Of a DNA stretch of 27,054 nt, positions 1 through 8,072 are shown piece after piece; within the stretch, counting starts at the first letter, position 1, and each line of letters starts with the position of its first letter. A model generated the notes under the pieces. It did not search any database and was not told the origin of the DNA. It saw nothing but the letters and a program-made list of their open reading frames with translations. This stretch comes from a virus. The translations under genes were made by a program, and so were the position numbers. Location: positions 1 through 27,054 of the IMG/VR virus record IMGVR_UViG_3300001419_000037; one strand, given 5' to 3'.

Positions 1-4
1 ATGT

Positions 5-63
5 TGAAGCGGCGCGCGATAAATGGCATTGAATTTGTAAGATAAATGGCGTGTATTTTGTTT
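5..63. repeat. Prophage right terminus with tandem transposase-site repeats
   Basis: From base 5 the sequence reads TGAAGCGGCGC, which matches, from memory, the terminal bases of the Mu right end. Two direct repeats follow, starting GATAAATGGC at 18 and at 41, 23 bp apart (about two helical turns) and matching at 17 of 21 positions; both finish in TTTGT. Mu also has GATAAATG in its right-end site. I infer these are the end-binding sites for the transposase encoded at 22579-24345. Only four flanking bases (1-4) are visible, so the 5-bp target duplication cannot be tested. No matching sites were found at the other side of the window. Confidence 0.75.
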
Positions 64-91
64 GCGCATTATGCAACTTAATTGCCAAATG

Positions 92-292
92 TTAAACGGG
101 CGGCAACGTGACAGGGATGCCGTTGGAATCGAACGCTGTTTGGAATGCGTTGTATTGGGTCAATGTGATGACGTTAGTTGTCATCGCATCAACAACCAGC
201 GCATCGACATCTATCCAAATTTGCATGTTAAACGAATCGGTAAACGCAGGATAATGTTTTAGCAGATTATTCAACACAAATATGCCACCCAA
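92..292 (-). CDS. Small hypothetical protein at the right end of the prophage
   Basis: This is an open frame of about 66 codons after the tail fibre assembly gene, ending some 30 bp inside the terminal repeats. The start is unclear: no ATG is near the beginning, only TTG at 292 and GTG at 277, and the GAGGAG ribosome-site-like sequence at 315-320 is about 22 bases from the TTG. The product reads like a folded domain, with an aromatic and hydrophobic N-half and a C-terminus ending in VTLPPV. I do not recognise a family. Position suggests a tail-end or lysogenic accessory gene, comparable to the place of mom in Mu, but there is no sign of similarity to Mom. Confidence 0.45.
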   Translation of the reverse strand: MGGIFVLNNLLKHYPAFTDSFNMQIWIDVDALVVDAMTTNVITLTQYNAFQTAFDSNGIPVTLPPV

Positions 293-311
293 CGCGCACG
301 TCTTTTTTTAA

Positions 312-749
312 CTACTCCTCGATCGAATTCGCAAGATGAAACAAGTCGTCGATTTTCTCTGGCGTGGCACCGCACGCTGCCGCCAGCGACAATGTGAACG
401 GCGATAAACGCTTGAACACCCTTGCCCGATTCCACATATCCTGTGTATCCTGATCTGCTTTTGCCACTTCCGCTTCCACCACTTCACGCAAGCCAATTTG
501 CGTAAGTGCGCGGCATATTTTCCACGACTCTGCTTGCATGGATGCCCGAACATCACTCATCAACAGCGGAGCCGGACTAGAAAGCACGGGCATGCCGCTC
601 ACGGGGTCAGCAGTAATAATTTGTCCGGCGACTTCGCCGGCACGCAGAGACGCGTGCTCAGCACTAGATATCTCAACCGCGTCGGCAGGAATAACACCCC
701 GAAAAATAGATAAATCATAAAAACCATTTGTTGTCGCCGAATAATACAT
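312..749 (-). CDS. Tail fibre assembly protein (gpU-like)
   Basis: A 145-aa protein directly downstream of the tail fibre gene. The N-terminus has the usual tail-fibre-assembly pattern: YYSATTNGFYD, then PADAVEIS, then a short spacer before a helical C-terminal half (about residues 85-145). In Mu and P2-like phages such proteins are chaperones that help the distal fibre fold and trimerise. A GGAGG sequence inside the last codons of the fibre gene lies at good distance from its ATG, so translation is probably coupled to the fibre. The C-terminal half is less typical, so the specificity for the small fibre upstream is inferred from adjacency. Confidence 0.75.
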   Translation of the reverse strand: MYYSATTNGFYDLSIFRGVIPADAVEISSAEHASLRAGEVAGQIITADPVSGMPVLSSPAPLLMSDVRASMQAESWKICRALTQIGLREVVEAEVAKADQDTQDMWNRARVFKRLSPFTLSLAAACGATPEKIDDLFHLANSIEE

Positions 750-750
750 A

Positions 751-1236
751 TTAGCCTCCTATTGCAAAAAACCAACCGCCCTGAGCAATCGCCGAATTAT
801 TTGAAACCACCAGTTGCGACGCGGTCGAGGTGCTGTTAACTGATAGCGCGATTGGCGTAGAACTCAACCCAATTGAGCTACACGTCAGAAAAATAGCGTA
901 CACATCATTAAACGTTGTGGGGAACGTCACATTAACGGCCCCGCCACTGGCAATAACCGGAACCACACCCCACTGAACTAATATTCCGCCGGGGAGTGTT
1001 AGATACCCGCTGCCAGCAACATTTTTAGGCAAATCCCAGCCTGATGTCAAAGCCTGCAATAGCTGAGTCAAATCACCGCCGGCAGGTGTCAAACCCGCCG
1101 CCTCAATAACAGATACAATTTCACGCTGAGGATGTTCGATCGCCGCCGCAGGCGGAATTGATCCAGCCGACACACCGACCACACCATCGACATACGGATC
1201 GCCGGGAGCACCCCCGACAGGTTGTTGGTATTCCAT
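751..1236 (-). CDS. Short tail fibre protein with gp53-like C-terminal domain
   Basis: A 161-aa protein at the place of the Mu fibre gene, between gp48 and the assembly protein. Residues 1-75 hold a short baseplate-proximal part (VDGVVGVSAGSIPPAAAIEHPQRE pattern is shared by fibre proteins); residues 80-161 resemble the beta-rich C-terminal receptor-binding domain seen at fibre tips, with GYLTLPGGILVQWG near its start and a GGWFFAIGG end. It is far shorter than Mu S (about 500 aa), with no shaft repeats, so reach must be short or supplied by another protein. A clear AGGAG lies 7 bases before the ATG. Confidence 0.75.
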   Translation of the reverse strand: MEYQQPVGGAPGDPYVDGVVGVSAGSIPPAAAIEHPQREIVSVIEAAGLTPAGGDLTQLLQALTSGWDLPKNVAGSGYLTLPGGILVQWGVVPVIASGGAVNVTFPTTFNDVYAIFLTCSSIGLSSTPIALSVNSTSTASQLVVSNNSAIAQGGWFFAIGG

Positions 1237-1245
1237 GCTTATCTC

Positions 1246-1860
1246 CTATGGGACATAGTTAAAATGTAAATTGCGATGTGCCTCGTTGATGCGTCTAAAG
1301 CGGCACTCCAGATCGGTTGCAGGCACATATTTCATCAGCGGGTCTATCCCGCACTCAGACTCGCCGCAACGGAAATAGGTCACACGAGGCCCCAGCACCG
1401 TGACGGTCCAATGATGACGGACGGTATGGCCGCCGCTCCATAGCTGGTCAATGCCGCATTGGCTGATGCCGCACACAAACGGTTGATACTCGGTAATCGT
1501 GATGCTGTAGCCCATCGCTGTCGCCAACGCCAGATAAAACGCACGTGTCTGGCCGCCGGTATAGGTCAATTTGGACACTAACGCCAGGCGACGCTCTTGC
1601 AGCGTGGTATTCACACCGGCGGCACAGGGGTCCGGCAGGCCGGCGTAAACCTCCCAATCGTTTAGCAATTCCGATGTATAGCGGGGATCCAGTTCGTTGC
1701 GCAACTGATCTGCGCGCGCATCAATGCGGGCCAGCTCTTCCGCTTCCGCTGCCAGCAACTCATAAACGCCGGAACCAGGCTGGCGCAGGTCGTCCCACAA
1801 CTTGCCATTGGGTAAATGCGCCAATAACGCGGTTAAATAATCGGCGGCGGATGCGCTCAT
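1246..1860 (-). CDS. Baseplate wedge/tail protein gp48 (DUF2313, YmfQ-like)
   Basis: 204 aa, the usual length for Mu gp48. The N-terminal ADYLTALLAHLPNGKLWDD is the typical opening of DUF2313 proteins (LLPxGxxW). Four cysteines occur as two GISQCGID/GESECGID repeats near residues 130-175, a common feature of this family. The ATG overlaps the stop of gp47 as ATGA. In Mu-like tails this protein joins gp47 to the fibre at the baseplate periphery; that role is taken from the family and order, not from sequence detail. Confidence 0.85.
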   Translation of the reverse strand: MSASAADYLTALLAHLPNGKLWDDLRQPGSGVYELLAAEAEELARIDARADQLRNELDPRYTSELLNDWEVYAGLPDPCAAGVNTTLQERRLALVSKLTYTGGQTRAFYLALATAMGYSITITEYQPFVCGISQCGIDQLWSGGHTVRHHWTVTVLGPRVTYFRCGESECGIDPLMKYVPATDLECRFRRINEAHRNLHFNYVP

Positions 1861-2936
1861 AACGTCGTAAATGTGACCGTGCCCAGTGTGACGATTTGGC
1901 CGGTGGTAGGCTCAACGTTCGCTGTCGGGCTGGTTAGACTGTGATCGGTTTCGCCGACGGCAATCGATATGGCCTCGCGAATATGACTGAGCAACAATTT
2001 ACCGGCGCCGGTGCCGTCTTCCACCCGCGCTTCATCCAAAATCAACGCCGCTAATTGGGCTTCAACGGCTGCCCGCACCGTGGCATTATTCGGCGCCAGG
2101 GCAATCTCAGGATTTAATGGCGCTGCAATAGGTGGCACTACGTACAAACCGGACATGCCGGCCGGCCGCAACGGATCGATATAGTTATAAAGAGCCGTGG
2201 CGTCGGCTGTTAACGGAACGCCGTCGGCATAGGTATTGTGCATCATGAAATACACCACCACCGTGCCGTCGCCCATACCATTCGATACTGCATAGGCGCG
2301 GGTGACGCCGGGAAATTCCAGGGCCCAGGTTTCATAATCCGATTGCGAACCGCCCTGTACCGGATTGCGCACGCGGCGGAAATAACGCGTCTGTAAATTG
2401 TCGTCGCCCTCGATGTCGGCGCCACCGGTCAAACCATCGCCTGTGAGCATCAACGTCGATGTAACGCCGGCGATCGGGCTGACGAGCGATAACACCTCGC
2501 CAGCCGCTAGGTTACCCGCAGCACCGGTAGCTACCGCCGTGACCGTGGCCGCCGCGACACCAGTCGCAATAACTACCTCGGCATCAGTAGCATATTCGAC
2601 GCCGTATTTGCTTTGCAGTAGAGTGCCAGCCAATATTATCGCGCCATTAGTGCCGGCAAACGTTATAGCGCCAGCGGCCGGCGTGGCCGCCAGATTGGTC
2701 AATCCGTGCACGGCGGCAAACTGCTTTAATGACAAACCTGATGCGGTAAAGGGGTGATACTGAGTGGCCAGCCAATCCAAATGACCATGCAACCCATGCG
2801 ATACGCCCGCCAACGATTGCTTAATGCCCTCGATAATCGCGTTGTATTGAGTTTGATCGACGCCGCCAACCACGTGCATATCCACGCCAACGCGGGTCAA
2901 TATTTCCGGTAACGTGGGTTTAGTGAAATTGCTCAT
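1857..2936 (-). CDS. Baseplate protein J-like (Mu gp47)
   Basis: 359 aa, a baseplate wedge protein of the Mu gp47/P2 gpJ family. Signs are the N-terminal FTKPTLPEILTRV helix, the beta-rich middle (roughly 80-180) with repeated Ala/Gly/Val strands, the SDYETWALEFPGVTRAYAV segment characteristic of the family near residue 200, and a C-terminal domain with PLRPAGM. It builds the ring around the central hub that triggers sheath contraction. ATGA overlaps on both sides tie it to gp46 and gp48. The middle insertion is compositionally simple (Ala, Gly, Thr) but in frame. Confidence 0.9.
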   Translation of the reverse strand: MSNFTKPTLPEILTRVGVDMHVVGGVDQTQYNAIIEGIKQSLAGVSHGLHGHLDWLATQYHPFTASGLSLKQFAAVHGLTNLAATPAAGAITFAGTNGAIILAGTLLQSKYGVEYATDAEVVIATGVAAATVTAVATGAAGNLAAGEVLSLVSPIAGVTSTLMLTGDGLTGGADIEGDDNLQTRYFRRVRNPVQGGSQSDYETWALEFPGVTRAYAVSNGMGDGTVVVYFMMHNTYADGVPLTADATALYNYIDPLRPAGMSGLYVVPPIAAPLNPEIALAPNNATVRAAVEAQLAALILDEARVEDGTGAGKLLLSHIREAISIAVGETDHSLTSPTANVEPTTGQIVTLGTVTFTTL

Positions 2937-3412
2937 CCTGTCACCGAATCGAATTGGGTTTGCCAGACACTGCCATCCGGCTGGGTAATGTCAATCGAGC
3001 AACCCAGCATGGACGGCGCATGCCACCAGGCATCGACACCGATTTCAATAGCCCGGTCGGTATCGATCAGCCATTGCAGTGACTGCTCTATATAAATGAT
3101 AGCCAGCTGTCTTGTTTCTGCCGTTTCCTTTGCACGATGCAACACCCATAGCAAAGAGCCGTGTGGGCGAGCTTGCGCGCCTGGTTCACTACCGTCGGAC
3201 GGGTAATCGTCGCCCCAATAACCGCCTGCGTAGTTTTGAATATCATCTGCCAGGTGTTGCGGGCGTGGGTCATCCGCCGTCAGGCGGCGGTCGGTAAACA
3301 AGCTGGCGATGACGGCGGCTTGTAATGTGTTATCGATAGGCGGGTTGCCGGTCGATAGGTCCAGGTAAAAGCGGCCGGTGGCGTCTTGTGTTGAGAAAAA
3401 ATCCTGGTTCAT
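2933..3412 (-). CDS. Tail protein gp46 (Phage_GP46 family)
   Basis: 159 aa, equal to the family norm. The GP46 family is recognisable by DGRRL-like 'TDRRLTADDPRP', then a conserved YAGGYWGDDYPSDGSEPGA stretch near residues 60-80 and the LLWVLHRAKETAET helix. It corresponds to P2 gpW / T4 gp25-type baseplate components in location. It overlaps gp45 upstream and gp47 downstream by ATGA, so expression ratios are probably fixed by coupling. Confidence 0.88.
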   Translation of the reverse strand: MNQDFFSTQDATGRFYLDLSTGNPPIDNTLQAAVIASLFTDRRLTADDPRPQHLADDIQNYAGGYWGDDYPSDGSEPGAQARPHGSLLWVLHRAKETAETRQLAIIYIEQSLQWLIDTDRAIEIGVDAWWHAPSMLGCSIDITQPDGSVWQTQFDSVTG

Positions 3413-3900
3413 AACGACTTTACCTTGTCTGAACCCTCTTCAATCGGCCACAACCCCGCACTGGAACCGGAACCGACATTTACCCGATCGCCGATCCGCG
3501 CCACTTTTGCGCCACCCTCACCTCCCAGATTGATATCATCAGACTCAATCACCACCTTCGGCGCTTTAACATGGATATGGTCACGCTTAAGGGTAATGGT
3601 TTGGCCTAAATCGTCATAAATCGCCACTTCCCCAGCTTCCAGGTCTTTTAACCGATATTGCCGATCGGCCACGCAAATCGCTATTTCGTGTCCACTACGG
3701 CCGCCGGCGCTGAGGGTAATTGCTTCCGAACCTGGGTGGGCGTGGGCGGTAAATCCATAGGGTTCAAAATGCTCGACGCTATCCAGCGCCAATGCGCCAA
3801 TGGTTTTCACTTGCAGCATTTGCAATGCCGTTGCGCTATCCACCAGCGAGACAATGCCCCGAGTAACCAACAACTGTAGGCGGCGTTTTAGACTCTCCAT
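3409..3900 (-). CDS. Baseplate assembly / central spike protein gp45 (gpV-like)
   Basis: 163 aa from the ATG at 3900, which overlaps the stop of the hub gene as TGATG. A longer frame upstream exists, but it only shadows the hub gene, so I chose MESLKRRLQ. The middle (residues 55-125) carries an OB-fold-like beta segment with AHPGSEAITLSAGGRSGHE, followed by repeated beta strands (HIHVKAPKVVIESDDINLGG) typical of a spike stem. In Mu, gp45 is the membrane-piercing spike below the hub. The C-terminus is short, so a metal-binding tip like that of longer gpV proteins is not evident. Confidence 0.85.
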   Translation of the reverse strand: MESLKRRLQLLVTRGIVSLVDSATALQMLQVKTIGALALDSVEHFEPYGFTAHAHPGSEAITLSAGGRSGHEIAICVADRQYRLKDLEAGEVAIYDDLGQTITLKRDHIHVKAPKVVIESDDINLGGEGGAKVARIGDRVNVGSGSSAGLWPIEEGSDKVKSL

Positions 3901-4943
3901 CACCACCCTCCATTGCCGCTGTTCGGCTCGGGTTCCGGCTGCGGCTCCAGGTCGAATGCCTGTTTCGGGGTCACTTCCAGAACGGTAATGCTGCCGCCGT
4001 TGTCGTCTATGCTGTAGGTGACCTGGCTGATCAGCAACCGGGCCATAACGTTTAGCAATGGGTCTTCCACGTCCACCAGTACATTCGGCTCCCACAGCCC
4101 TTGAGCATGATGCCATCCGCGCACCGTGTAGCTAATGCTTTGGCCTTCGCCGGCGCGGCGGTTCATTTCGGCGGCGCTGCGGGTTTTGCAGTCGGCGGCA
4201 TGGGCCGGGCCGTCGGCAATGATACAGGTGGGGCGATATCGCAGGTTAAGGTCTTTTACCAACGCCTCGGCATGCGCGGCTTGGTCGCCGTGGAATAGAT
4301 CAGTGCCGCTAGTTTGGCCCAATACCCGGTATTCGCTGAATCGCTCGGAACTGCTGAAACGGCCGGAGGCGGACTTGATGTTTTGGCCGTAGACCAATTT
4401 AGTCGGCGCCACGGCGGTACCGGTGCGGATAAACGCCAACGAACCGTCGGACTTGCTGACGATGCGCACGCCGCGAATCCGCGATAATTCGTTCAAAAAG
4501 TCGAAAATACTTTGCCCGGCTTCCAGCGCCACCTTGGCAAACGGCCCGCCGATATCGGTTTCCGCAGCTACGGCAATACCGAACGGCGCGGCCAGATCGG
4601 CGGCGATTTGTAATAAGGTGCGCCCGGAAAACTGTCGGCCCTTGGTGCTGCTATCCACCAGATCGGCGGCGGCGCTGAGCCCGGATACCGCAATCGAATG
4701 GCTTAGCTCGTCATAGCTGGGCATCACCTCAAACACGTAACCGCTAATGATGATATCGCCATCGATCCACACCTGGCATTTTGAATCGTCTCGGATCGGC
4801 CGCAGATTAGGTTGGCCGGCCCAACGGTCGGTCAACTCCAAATCGAAGGTATTGGCCGCCTGCTTAATGCTGCGCACCACCCGAATCGAGGTCCATCCAT
4901 CCCAGGCTTTGTCGTCTATTTTTAGAGCAAGTTGATTAGTCAT
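3900..4943 (-). CDS. P: Baseplate hub protein P (Mu gp44)
   Basis: 347 aa, close to Mu gpP (about 380). The opening LALKIDDKAWDGWTSIRVVRSIKQAANTF.LELTDRW is the standard gp44/gpD-type hub N-terminus. The mid part has ISGYVFEVMPSYDE and the TKGRQFSGRTLLQIAADLAAPFGI element, typical of tail-hub proteins that link tube and spike. The last 20 residues are Pro/Glu-rich and probably flexible. Its ATG overlaps the stop of the 59-aa gene upstream by 8 bases. Confidence 0.9.
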   Translation of the reverse strand: MTNQLALKIDDKAWDGWTSIRVVRSIKQAANTFDLELTDRWAGQPNLRPIRDDSKCQVWIDGDIIISGYVFEVMPSYDELSHSIAVSGLSAAADLVDSSTKGRQFSGRTLLQIAADLAAPFGIAVAAETDIGGPFAKVALEAGQSIFDFLNELSRIRGVRIVSKSDGSLAFIRTGTAVAPTKLVYGQNIKSASGRFSSSERFSEYRVLGQTSGTDLFHGDQAAHAEALVKDLNLRYRPTCIIADGPAHAADCKTRSAAEMNRRAGEGQSISYTVRGWHHAQGLWEPNVLVDVEDPLLNVMARLLISQVTYSIDDNGGSITVLEVTPKQAFDLEPQPEPEPNSGNGGW

Positions 4944-5115
4944 CTGACAATGTGTTTCTTATCTTTTCAATAACATCAAGACCCTTCCATGCTAAATACC
5001 CAAGAAGTGGTGTTACAGCGATCAATATATATATCCCAAAAGTTTCATTATGTAGCAGCGCCCGATAGGCGTTTAATGACCACATAATACTGATCAAAAA
5101 TACCGATCTATTCAT
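4936..5115 (-). CDS. Small membrane protein between tail genes N and P
   Basis: A 59-aa gene that is easily missed. It starts at ATG 5115, which overlaps the stop of the circularisation gene as ATGA, and its stop lies 8 bases inside gene P. GGAGG sits about 10 bases ahead of the start. The product begins MNRSVFLISIMWSLNAYRAL and has one hydrophobic helix at the N-terminus and a stronger one near residues 27-43 (FGIYILIAVTPLLGYLAW), then a basic, amphipathic tail. It is more AT-rich than its neighbours. Mu has no gene here. I do not recognise a family; an inserted accessory gene, holin-like or exclusion function is possible but unproven. Confidence 0.75.
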   Translation of the reverse strand: MNRSVFLISIMWSLNAYRALLHNETFGIYILIAVTPLLGYLAWKGLDVIEKIRNTLSDD

Positions 5116-6473
5116 ACACTCAACACCTCCAACTCAACCCCGCCCGGCACCATGGCAGGATGTTCAATCCACGGATTGCGCGCCAATATCTCGGTTTCGC
5201 GAGTGGCGGTACCGAAATGGTTGTAACTGATCACCAGCGCCGACAGCGTGGCGTTATAGCTAAGCGTGGTCAGGCTGGCGTTTTGGTTGCCGCGCGCGGT
5301 CAAGTCCTTATGCACGGCGGCCCGCAGCTTTTGCAGTTCCACGTAAACCGCGTATTCAGCGGTTTTGGCGAGTGTAGCCAGGCGGTTGCTAATGTAATCG
5401 CGCACCGCGTAGGCATCCTGTTTGCTGGGATATTGCAGCGCCGCGCTTAAGCGAGCCTGCTCGATGGCGCTGATGTGTTCCAGCGCCGCCCGGGTCGCGG
5501 CTTGGTTGCGGGCGGCCTGCTCTTTGCCTGCAGTGCCGCTGGGCAATGCCGACCAACTAACGGCCGGCTCCAACGACTTGACCAACCGCAGTGCGGTCAT
5601 CGGCCGGGCCGAATAGGCCGGGGCCGGCGTGCTGGCGGCTTGCGCGGCAATGGCGCGGCTGGGTGCCGGCACCGGCGAACCGCCGAAAAAATTGGAGGTG
5701 GTGCCCAAATCGGTCAAAGCCCCGGCCCGCAGCAATTGCGAATAGCCGACTTTGACCGCCCGCGACAACAATCCGGTGGAACCGCTGGCCACGCTGACCA
5801 TGGCCGACACCACGCCGGCCGGCGAGGATAACTGGCCCAGCACAGCGGATAGCGGGTTACGGCCCAATAAAATCGCCTCGCCGGCGGATAATGCGGAATC
5901 CAGCAACCCGCCCGGCATCGGCAGGTTGCCGATCATGGCGGTTAACCCGCTGTCCATGGTGTCAATGAGGCCTTGCATGTGGCCCTGCAGAAACGACGAG
6001 GGCGAAAAATCCACCAGCTCGGCGAATGTATCCATCACGGTTTGCTCCGCCACTTTGCCTCGAATAATGGTCCACGCCGGGGTACTGTCGGTCGCTGCCG
6101 GTAACACATCTTCGCCGGCTTCGTAAAACGAGAAATCCAGCGTCACCATGCCGCCTTCGCGGGTGGATTCGGACGGGGTCATTTGCTCGACCACCACATT
6201 CATGCGGCCCAACCACGGATGCACCAGGCGTTTTTTGCCGCCCTTGGCCACCTCTTTTAATAACTTATCGCGGCTGCTGATGTAATCTGCGCCAATCACA
6301 AATGCCTGAATACTGTATTGACGGGCTTTGCGGCCTAGTGTTTCTATGTAGGGCAGGTCGCGACCGGGATATTCATGCACCGCCAATCGCTGGCCGACCG
6401 GGGCACTATGCGAATCGACGAAAAACGGAATGTCTTCCAAACTGCCGGGTAATAGTTCGTCGATAAAACTCAT
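5112..6473 (-). CDS. N: DNA circularisation / tail protein N (Mu gp43)
   Basis: 453 aa, near the length of Mu gpN (about 490). Residues 1-120 form the recognisable DNA-circularisation N-terminal domain: a start with DELLPGSLEDIPFFVDSH, then RRxAVHEYPGRDLPYIE and HPWLGRM, ending TLDFSFYEAG. The rest is Ala-rich and helical. In Mu the protein is a tail/baseplate component; the family name is historical. The ATG overlaps the tape measure stop (ATGA at 6473-6470). Confidence 0.88.
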   Translation of the reverse strand: MSFIDELLPGSLEDIPFFVDSHSAPVGQRLAVHEYPGRDLPYIETLGRKARQYSIQAFVIGADYISSRDKLLKEVAKGGKKRLVHPWLGRMNVVVEQMTPSESTREGGMVTLDFSFYEAGEDVLPAATDSTPAWTIIRGKVAEQTVMDTFAELVDFSPSSFLQGHMQGLIDTMDSGLTAMIGNLPMPGGLLDSALSAGEAILLGRNPLSAVLGQLSSPAGVVSAMVSVASGSTGLLSRAVKVGYSQLLRAGALTDLGTTSNFFGGSPVPAPSRAIAAQAASTPAPAYSARPMTALRLVKSLEPAVSWSALPSGTAGKEQAARNQAATRAALEHISAIEQARLSAALQYPSKQDAYAVRDYISNRLATLAKTAEYAVYVELQKLRAAVHKDLTARGNQNASLTTLSYNATLSALVISYNHFGTATRETEILARNPWIEHPAMVPGGVELEVLSV

Positions 6474-7972
6474 GGAAAATGCACCCCGGCGCGTGGGTTT
6501 TTAACATCGATTTGGCCACTGTTAGCTTGTAGAGATTTTACTGCTACAGGTGCGCCTTGGATTTCAACTACTAATTTGCCGTCGGCAGGTTTTGGCAGAG
6601 AATGCATGTTCACACGATTAGCAAACCCAGGGGCGTAGCTGGGGGCAGATGGCAACGGCGCAGCGAATAACTTCTCACTCGATCCAAACGGATTTAGTCC
6701 ATTTACGATACCCCTAAAACCATCACCCAACGCTTTAATAGTGGTTTTTACAGTGTTAATAGCGGCTGCAAACTTTTCCGAAAACCAGCTGACAATCGCA
6801 TCGATACCGACCCTAAATCCACCAACGACGTCATCCCAGTTTTTAATGACATATACCAGCCCAGCGGCTATGGCCATGATGCCGGCCAGCATAGGATTTG
6901 CCGAGAATGCCGCAAATAACCAAATAATACTTTGCGTCAACTGAGCTACAGCCAACAACAACGGTCCGGTCATGATTGCCGCGACAACACCTAAACTAAT
7001 TTTGGCTAAATTGCCAAAACCGCCAACGCTATCGGCTAGCTTGTTCAATACTTCATAAATCTTTTTACCAGCTGCCCAGCCCATTTCAAAACCGCGTTGC
7101 AATTTTTTGCCTACATTGCCGGCCCAACGCTCTAACGAACCATCGGCGGCCATGCGGTCTATGATCGCCAATAGATTAGCCAGTCTGCCTTTCATCCAGT
7201 CGAATAGGCCAGCTTCCATAATTTTTAATTTAAAGCGTGTCCATTGGTCGCTGACATTTGACATCATGCCGTCCCATGTTTTGGCCATTAAGGCCATTGA
7301 TCCGGCATATCTGCTATTGAAAATGGCTTCCAGCGTTGACTGGATCATCATCTTATTTCGGCTATCAACAGATTCGGTGATAGTTTTTCCGTTATCGACG
7401 TAGGTGTACTCGATTTTGTGTTTTTTTGAGTTTACTGACGCCTTAATACCAAACTCTTTTAGCCGCTCATTTTCACCCATCACGGCTTCTGCAATGGCTT
7501 CTACGGCTTGGTCAAGCGGCTTTCCCATAGCGGCAGCGGTATCCCCTAAAGTTTTTAATAATCCGTTGGTAGGGTCGAAACCGTAATTTCGCAATTTGAT
7601 AAATGAATCGGTCACTTCATCAAATTCAAACGGTGTTTTAGTGGCAAATTCAGAAATCCAATCCATGGATTTTTCGGCTTTAGCGGCGCTGCCTTCTATT
7701 GTTTTTAATTTGGCATTGAATTTCTCGAACTGCGCCGCAGTCCCCAGCAGCTCGTTTTTTACAAACAACGCCCCAATTCCCGCCGCCACCGTACCCATGG
7801 CCGCCAATGTACCGGTTAAGCGCGCCGCTTTTCTGGTGACGTTAGCCAGATCGCGGCCTACTCTAGTAGCCGGCGATGACAAGCTTCTCACCTGAGCATT
7901 AATGCGCCGTAACGGACCGCTCAGTCTATCGATCGCGCTGAGGGTTAGTTTCAGTTTGAGATTATTGACCAT
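6470..7972 (-). CDS. Tail tape measure protein
   Basis: About 500 aa starting at ATG 7972 (MVNNLKLKLTLSAIDRLSG), preceded by AGGA; an in-frame ATG at 7993 would add MARQLGL but lacks a good ribosome site. The N-terminus (SAIDRLSGPLRRINAQVRSL) is the common opening of Mu/P2-type tape measures. Two hydrophobic stretches near residues 320-385 would be the membrane-inserting part. The length sets tail length and is shorter than Mu gp42 (about 690), so tails should be shorter. It follows the chaperone pair as expected and overlaps the downstream gene end. Confidence 0.88.
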   Translation of the reverse strand: MVNNLKLKLTLSAIDRLSGPLRRINAQVRSLSSPATRVGRDLANVTRKAARLTGTLAAMGTVAAGIGALFVKNELLGTAAQFEKFNAKLKTIEGSAAKAEKSMDWISEFATKTPFEFDEVTDSFIKLRNYGFDPTNGLLKTLGDTAAAMGKPLDQAVEAIAEAVMGENERLKEFGIKASVNSKKHKIEYTYVDNGKTITESVDSRNKMMIQSTLEAIFNSRYAGSMALMAKTWDGMMSNVSDQWTRFKLKIMEAGLFDWMKGRLANLLAIIDRMAADGSLERWAGNVGKKLQRGFEMGWAAGKKIYEVLNKLADSVGGFGNLAKISLGVVAAIMTGPLLLAVAQLTQSIIWLFAAFSANPMLAGIMAIAAGLVYVIKNWDDVVGGFRVGIDAIVSWFSEKFAAAINTVKTTIKALGDGFRGIVNGLNPFGSSEKLFAAPLPSAPSYAPGFANRVNMHSLPKPADGKLVVEIQGAPVAVKSLQANSGQIDVKNPRAGVHFP

Positions 7973-8072
7973 CAATCCTAACTGCCTCGCCATGCCACAT
8001 CAACAGCTCGCCTATCTCCATTGCCCACAGTTCGGACGGCGGAAAATGAAATATGTAGGCGACATCCGCCAT
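7962..8072 (-). CDS. GpE'-type tail assembly protein, second chaperone ORF
   Basis: A 36-aa frame in the -1 register relative to the upstream chaperone. It begins MADVAYIFHFPPSELWAMEI and continues with the GELLMWHGEA motif, the standard signature of GpE/E'-type proteins of Mu/P2-like phages. Its ATG overlaps the upstream stop as TAATG (8074-8070), so it could be made by re-initiation. It could instead be the C-terminal part of a frameshift fusion: upstream lies the in-phase slippery heptamer T TTT TTG (8108-8102), and slipping back one base gives a 126-aa fusion ending at the same TAA. Both routes give the same domain. Confidence 0.8.
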   Translation of the reverse strand: MADVAYIFHFPPSELWAMEIGELLMWHGEAVRIDGQ

